A stretch of DNA of 57,051 bases from contig NZ_JASEJT010000003.1 of assembly GCF_030077875.1 (NCBI RefSeq), positions 1 through 57,051 of the forward strand. The letters run 5' to 3'. Positions within the stretch are counted from its first letter, which is position 1. Each line of letters begins with the position of its first letter. The notes under the pieces are model-generated. The model did not search any database and was not told where the DNA came from. It worked only from the letters and a program-made list of their open reading frames with translations. Of the stretch, positions 54,172 to 57,051 are shown one piece after another. This stretch comes from Mycoplasma phocimorsus. Its GTDB lineage: Bacteria; Bacillota_I; Bacilli_A; Mycoplasmatales; Metamycoplasmataceae. The translations under genes and the position numbers were made by a program.

Positions 54172-55965
54172 TTTTTCCGGGTTTCCAAGTTAAGTAATAA
54201 AAACTCAAATACAGGCTTAAAATTTCCTGAATTTGAGTTTTTTCTTTATTTTGTATGCTATAAATGAATTAGATTTATTTATATCGTTGTATATTTTTAC
54301 TTTTTCATTTGAAGAGGAGTTTATGCTGAATGTTCTTATTATTTTTCCATCTAAAACTTCATTACAGCTTAGTTTTGAATTAATTGCATCACTAAATTTA
54401 TTATTTGTCATGAAATTAACTTCTCCATTTTGTTTATAGTATTTATTAACTAAATATATAGAATAAAGTGCCCTTTAATATGTTTATCTGTTCAAACATA
54501 AACTGGTCTAACTCTTAGAGCGCTTTTTAGTGTTCTGAGGTTTTCTTCAATTTGCCATTGCTTGTAATAAATTTCGATGATATCAGCAGCTTTTAAATCC
54601 ATTCTTGATGTTTCATAAACATAATATCCATCAAATTTTTCATCTTCTAAAATTTTGCTGTAGTCTAAAGTGAATTCCATTTTTCTAACTTTTTTATAAA
54701 ATTTATACTTTTTTATTCCAATAATATTATCAGCAGTAACAACACCTTGTAAGTTTTGTTTTTTAGTAAAATTATTAATTAAATTTATACGATCCTCTTT
54801 ATCTTTTTTAGCTCGAAAAGTGCTGTGTGTAATGATTCTTCTTCGAATATTTTCTCATTGGCTCTTTTTCCATTTCAATGAGAGTTATATTTATACTCTT
54901 TATATCTTGTGCTTGAGTTAATTTGTTTATAACCTTTCTCATCAAGTGCAAATTTTCTAAATTCTTTAGAAGAGGTTTTTAGACGGTAAGAAATAATAAA
55001 ATTTATTCCGTTTGACTCTAAAAATCTTATATTTCTATTAATTGACATATCTTTATCAGCAATTATTGTCACTTTTTTAAGATTATAAGTATTTTTCATT
55101 TCGATAATAAAAGGAATAAATGTGTCGCAATCAGCAGTATTTCCGCGAAATAATTTTAAGAAAATAGGTATTCCATTTTCATCAGTAGCCATCCCAATTA
55201 CAACTTGATCTTCTTTGAATTTTCCATCTTTTAAATAGCCCGGAACCCTCAATCCTTCTCTAATAAAACTTTAAAAATAAACAGTTAAAGAGTCATAAAA
55301 AATCAATTCAATATTTCTTTCAGTTTCTTGTGTAATTTTGTTATTAATTCCTTTGAAAATTGCGTCTTGATTATCAGATGAAATGTCTAGGAAATTGTAA
55401 AAAGTTGTTCTCAGACATTCTATATTATTTTGATATTCATCTTTTTGTTCAAAACATTTTAAGATGCTATTTTCGCTTAATATTTTTAAAGCTATCTGAT
55501 ATTCTAAAAGTGCTTCTAAATCTTTATGTTTAGTTTTAGATAAGAGATTATAAATTCCAAGCTTTTTTATAACTTTGTAAATTACTTTAACCCCATCATT
55601 TACTCAAACAGTCTTTACTAAACCACTTTTTTAAAAAATTACTCAATAAATATTCTTTAATTTCTTGTGAATCATTTGTTCAGTTAATATTTTTTATTAA
55701 ATTTCTCAAAACTACAAGATAATCTTTATTCTGCTCTTCTAATTTTTCATAATTACCAAGTAAAACAATTTTTTTATAACCATTTTTACCTTTATTTCTT
55801 TGAATTACAAAAGTATATTTACCTTGTGTGTTAGTGCAGTTTAATATGTTAAATTTAGACATTTTTAAATTATAGTATACAATGTATATTTAAAAAATAA
55901 AAAAGGATATATTTATATATCCTTACTAAAAATATATGGCTTTAACTTGGAAACTCAGGAAAAAA
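54172..55965 (-). mobile_element. IS1634-family element, inactive
   Basis: Bounded by near-identical inverted ends: TTTTTCCGGGTTTCCAAGTT at the left, and at the right the complement of a matching AACTTGGAAACTCAGGAAAAA, differing by one indel and one base. A single transposase gene fills it on the minus strand. At the left a hairpin (AAACTCAAAT.../ATTTGAGTTTT, 54205-54241) may end its transcript. No long target duplication, typical of the family, could be recognised in the flanks. A lone similar end lies at 2947-2961. It is dead through its broken gene, but the ends look intact. Confidence 0.8.
54217..55862 (-). pseudogene. IS1634-type (DDE, IS4-superfamily) transposase pseudogene
   Basis: Start ATG at 55862 (MSKFNILNCTNTQGKYTFVIQR). 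A first frameshift lies near 55628 (before SGLVKTVWVNDGVKVIYKVIKKLG). An in-frame TAA near 55271 replaces the expected codon after DSLTVYF, before SFIREGLRVPGYLKDGK. The core then reads VVIGMATDENGIPIFLKLFRGNTADCDTFIPFI and VTIIADKDMS, the region of the catalytic Asp. A second frameshift falls near 54850 and a third near 54470, after VYVWTDKHIKGHFILYI. About 530 codons if repaired, close to family length. Four lesions make it clearly non-functional. Confidence 0.85.
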
Positions 55966-55979
55966 GGATTTAAAAAATT

Positions 55980-56045
55980 GAATTTAAAAACACCACAGCA
56001 AGTCGCTATAGTGTAATATAATTTTATGTTAATTTTTGTTATATT
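55980..56045 (+). mobile_element. IS3-family 3' tip
   Basis: AAAACACCACAGCAAGTCGC encodes KTPQQVAIV and a stop, the orfB tail, followed by the common ATAATTTTATGTTAATTTTTGT. Only this tip remains; the IS1634-like element seems to have inserted at or deleted the rest. Confidence 0.7.
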
Positions 56046-56053
56046 ATTTCCCG

Positions 56054-57051
56054 TTAATTGGTTTTTTTAAGGCTTTTCACTATTTTTGCTATTGCTGCAG
56101 TTACTCCCACTGTTATATTTACTAACTCTTGTGCTCTTGAATCAGGACTTTTATTATCTCAACTGCTGATTAATTTTATTGTTTTTATTACCGAATCAAA
56201 AAGTCCATTTTTTGCTGCTATACTTTTTAGCACTCCAAACTTTCTTTGTTTTGTTTTATCTTTAGAATTATTTTCATTTCAAATAAAATCCTCAAATTTC
56301 CATTTTACTAATTGTCATTTTTTATCTTTAAATTTTTCTTTTTCTTCTTCTTCTTCTCCTTTTTTAGAATTAAATTTTTTTATTTTGCTATTTGGGGACA
56401 TTATATTATAATATCATGACCATAATTTATAATTATTATTTACCCCTTTTTTTCCTTCTTCTCCATTTTCTTTGATATACTTTTGTATTCCTGATTCATC
56501 TTTATCATTATGATAAAACATTGCAAACAATCACGCTGTTAGCTGCTTAAAGTTTCTTTGTGCGAATTCTTCTTTCTTTTGCGCTTCATACTGCTCAATT
56601 TTTCATAATTTATCTCTTGTGCTTCAACTTGCATTAAAAGCTGATTCTTTGTGAGCATCCCTGCTTTTTTGCATTATAAATTCTTGCATGTCCAGCATAA
56701 TATCCGCCAAAATTTCCGCTCCTTTTATAAAATGTCAGTGGTTTTCTGCATAATCATACGCTATCGAAGCCGCCTCATCTTTAATATCTCTTAAAATGTT
56801 ACTATCAATTGTCCCGCCTAAAACTATCTGAAACAATTTATTAGCTATACCCACCGCTTTTCATGCCGTTTTATAATGTTTTTCTTCTCCATTATTTGCC
56901 GCCGCTTCAGCTATTGTTAGCCCAGCCTGTGCCACAGTTGCCGCCCAGTCTATTGCCGTTCTCGCCTTCTCTTTTTCAGCCCATCCATCACTTTTAAGTA
57001 TTGGATATAACTGCTCCGCATTTATTGCTTCTTGCGATTCACCATTCTCAA
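56054..57051 (-). CDS. Partial hypothetical protein, 5' end beyond the window
   Basis: The last 331 residues of a minus-strand protein running off the right edge, with eight or so UGA Trp codons. It is strongly helical and charged: Ala-rich in the upstream part (RTAIDWAATVAQAGLTIAEA, WKAVGIANKLFQIVLGG), Lys/Glu/Trp-rich later (KKGEEEEEKEKFKDKKWQL), ending in VGVTAAIAKIVKSLKK. No membrane span, signal or catalytic motif is seen in this part. Codon use differs from its neighbours, with many GCG, GGC, AGG, GAG and CTA codons, suggesting transfer from another source. The IS3 tip and IS1634-like element lie directly downstream. Family unknown. Confidence 0.6.

Noticed and set aside
55620-55632. 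TTTTTTAAAAAAG in the IS1634-like transposase as a programmed frameshift site
   Set aside because: The required shift is +1, not the -1 used at such slippery strings, and further frameshifts and a stop follow, so decay is the simpler reading.

Overview
The window is chromosomal DNA from a wall-less mollicute, a Mycoplasma in the broad sense. Base composition is strongly AT-rich. Nearly every long gene is continuous only if UGA is read as tryptophan, for example in fusA, polC, tuf, eno and ftsH. Ribosomal proteins, a PolC-type replicase, an archaeal/eukaryote-like ProRS and several mollicute-only families fit this. Lipoproteins, a proS neighbourhood like that of M. genitalium and a glycerophosphodiester uptake/hydrolysis pair suggest a small-genome animal-associated species, plausibly of the hominis group. 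The species cannot be fixed from this window alone.

Layout. 1-3.4 kb: decayed IS3-family remnants in opposite orientations around a two-gene lipoprotein operon. 3.4-6.2 kb: ptsH, a small ABM-like protein and deoD-deoA (nucleoside phosphorolysis). 6.2-9.3 kb: the str operon rpsL-rpsG-fusA on the minus strand. 9.5-11.5 kb: an unusual permease-methyltransferase fusion, then rpsO. 11.9-14.8 kb: a frameshifted GH13 glucosidase and a DnaB/DnaD-like replication initiation protein. 15.1-17.4 kb: another IS3 remnant and an exported protein. 17.6-23.7 kb: the minus-strand cluster polC-whiA-Bax-inhibitor-like protein. 23.8-31.5 kb: tmk-holB-rsmI, then proS with three mollicute-type proteins, mscL and tuf. 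31.7-35.8 kb: ychF-tsaE and an MFS transporter overlapping glpQ. 36-38.8 kb: a coiled-coil protein with 99-bp tandem repeats, then an IS3 remnant. 38.8-47.4 kb: CIRCE-controlled clpB, the SRP RNA gene, pepA, thiI, rpsD-rpmE, a DUF2779-like protein and eno. 47.5-54 kb: pgsA and three more minus-strand genes, divergent from pth-tilS-ftsH. 54.2-57 kb: a dead IS1634-type element, an IS3 tip and the 3' part of a compositionally distinct gene.

How it works together. Most of the window is core housekeeping (replication, translation, protein quality control, nucleoside and lipid-head-group salvage). The accessory part is confined to five IS3-family remnants, one IS1634-like remnant and the surface or coiled-coil genes beside them. 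No mobile element here looks active. No convincing new defence system was found. The most notable items are the permease-methyltransferase fusion, a recurring start architecture with a -10 hexamer 6-7 nt from ATG and no Shine-Dalgarno (six genes, including a divergent pair sharing 49 bp), the 33-residue repeat protein, the doubly anchored lipoprotein pair and the partial gene at the right edge.
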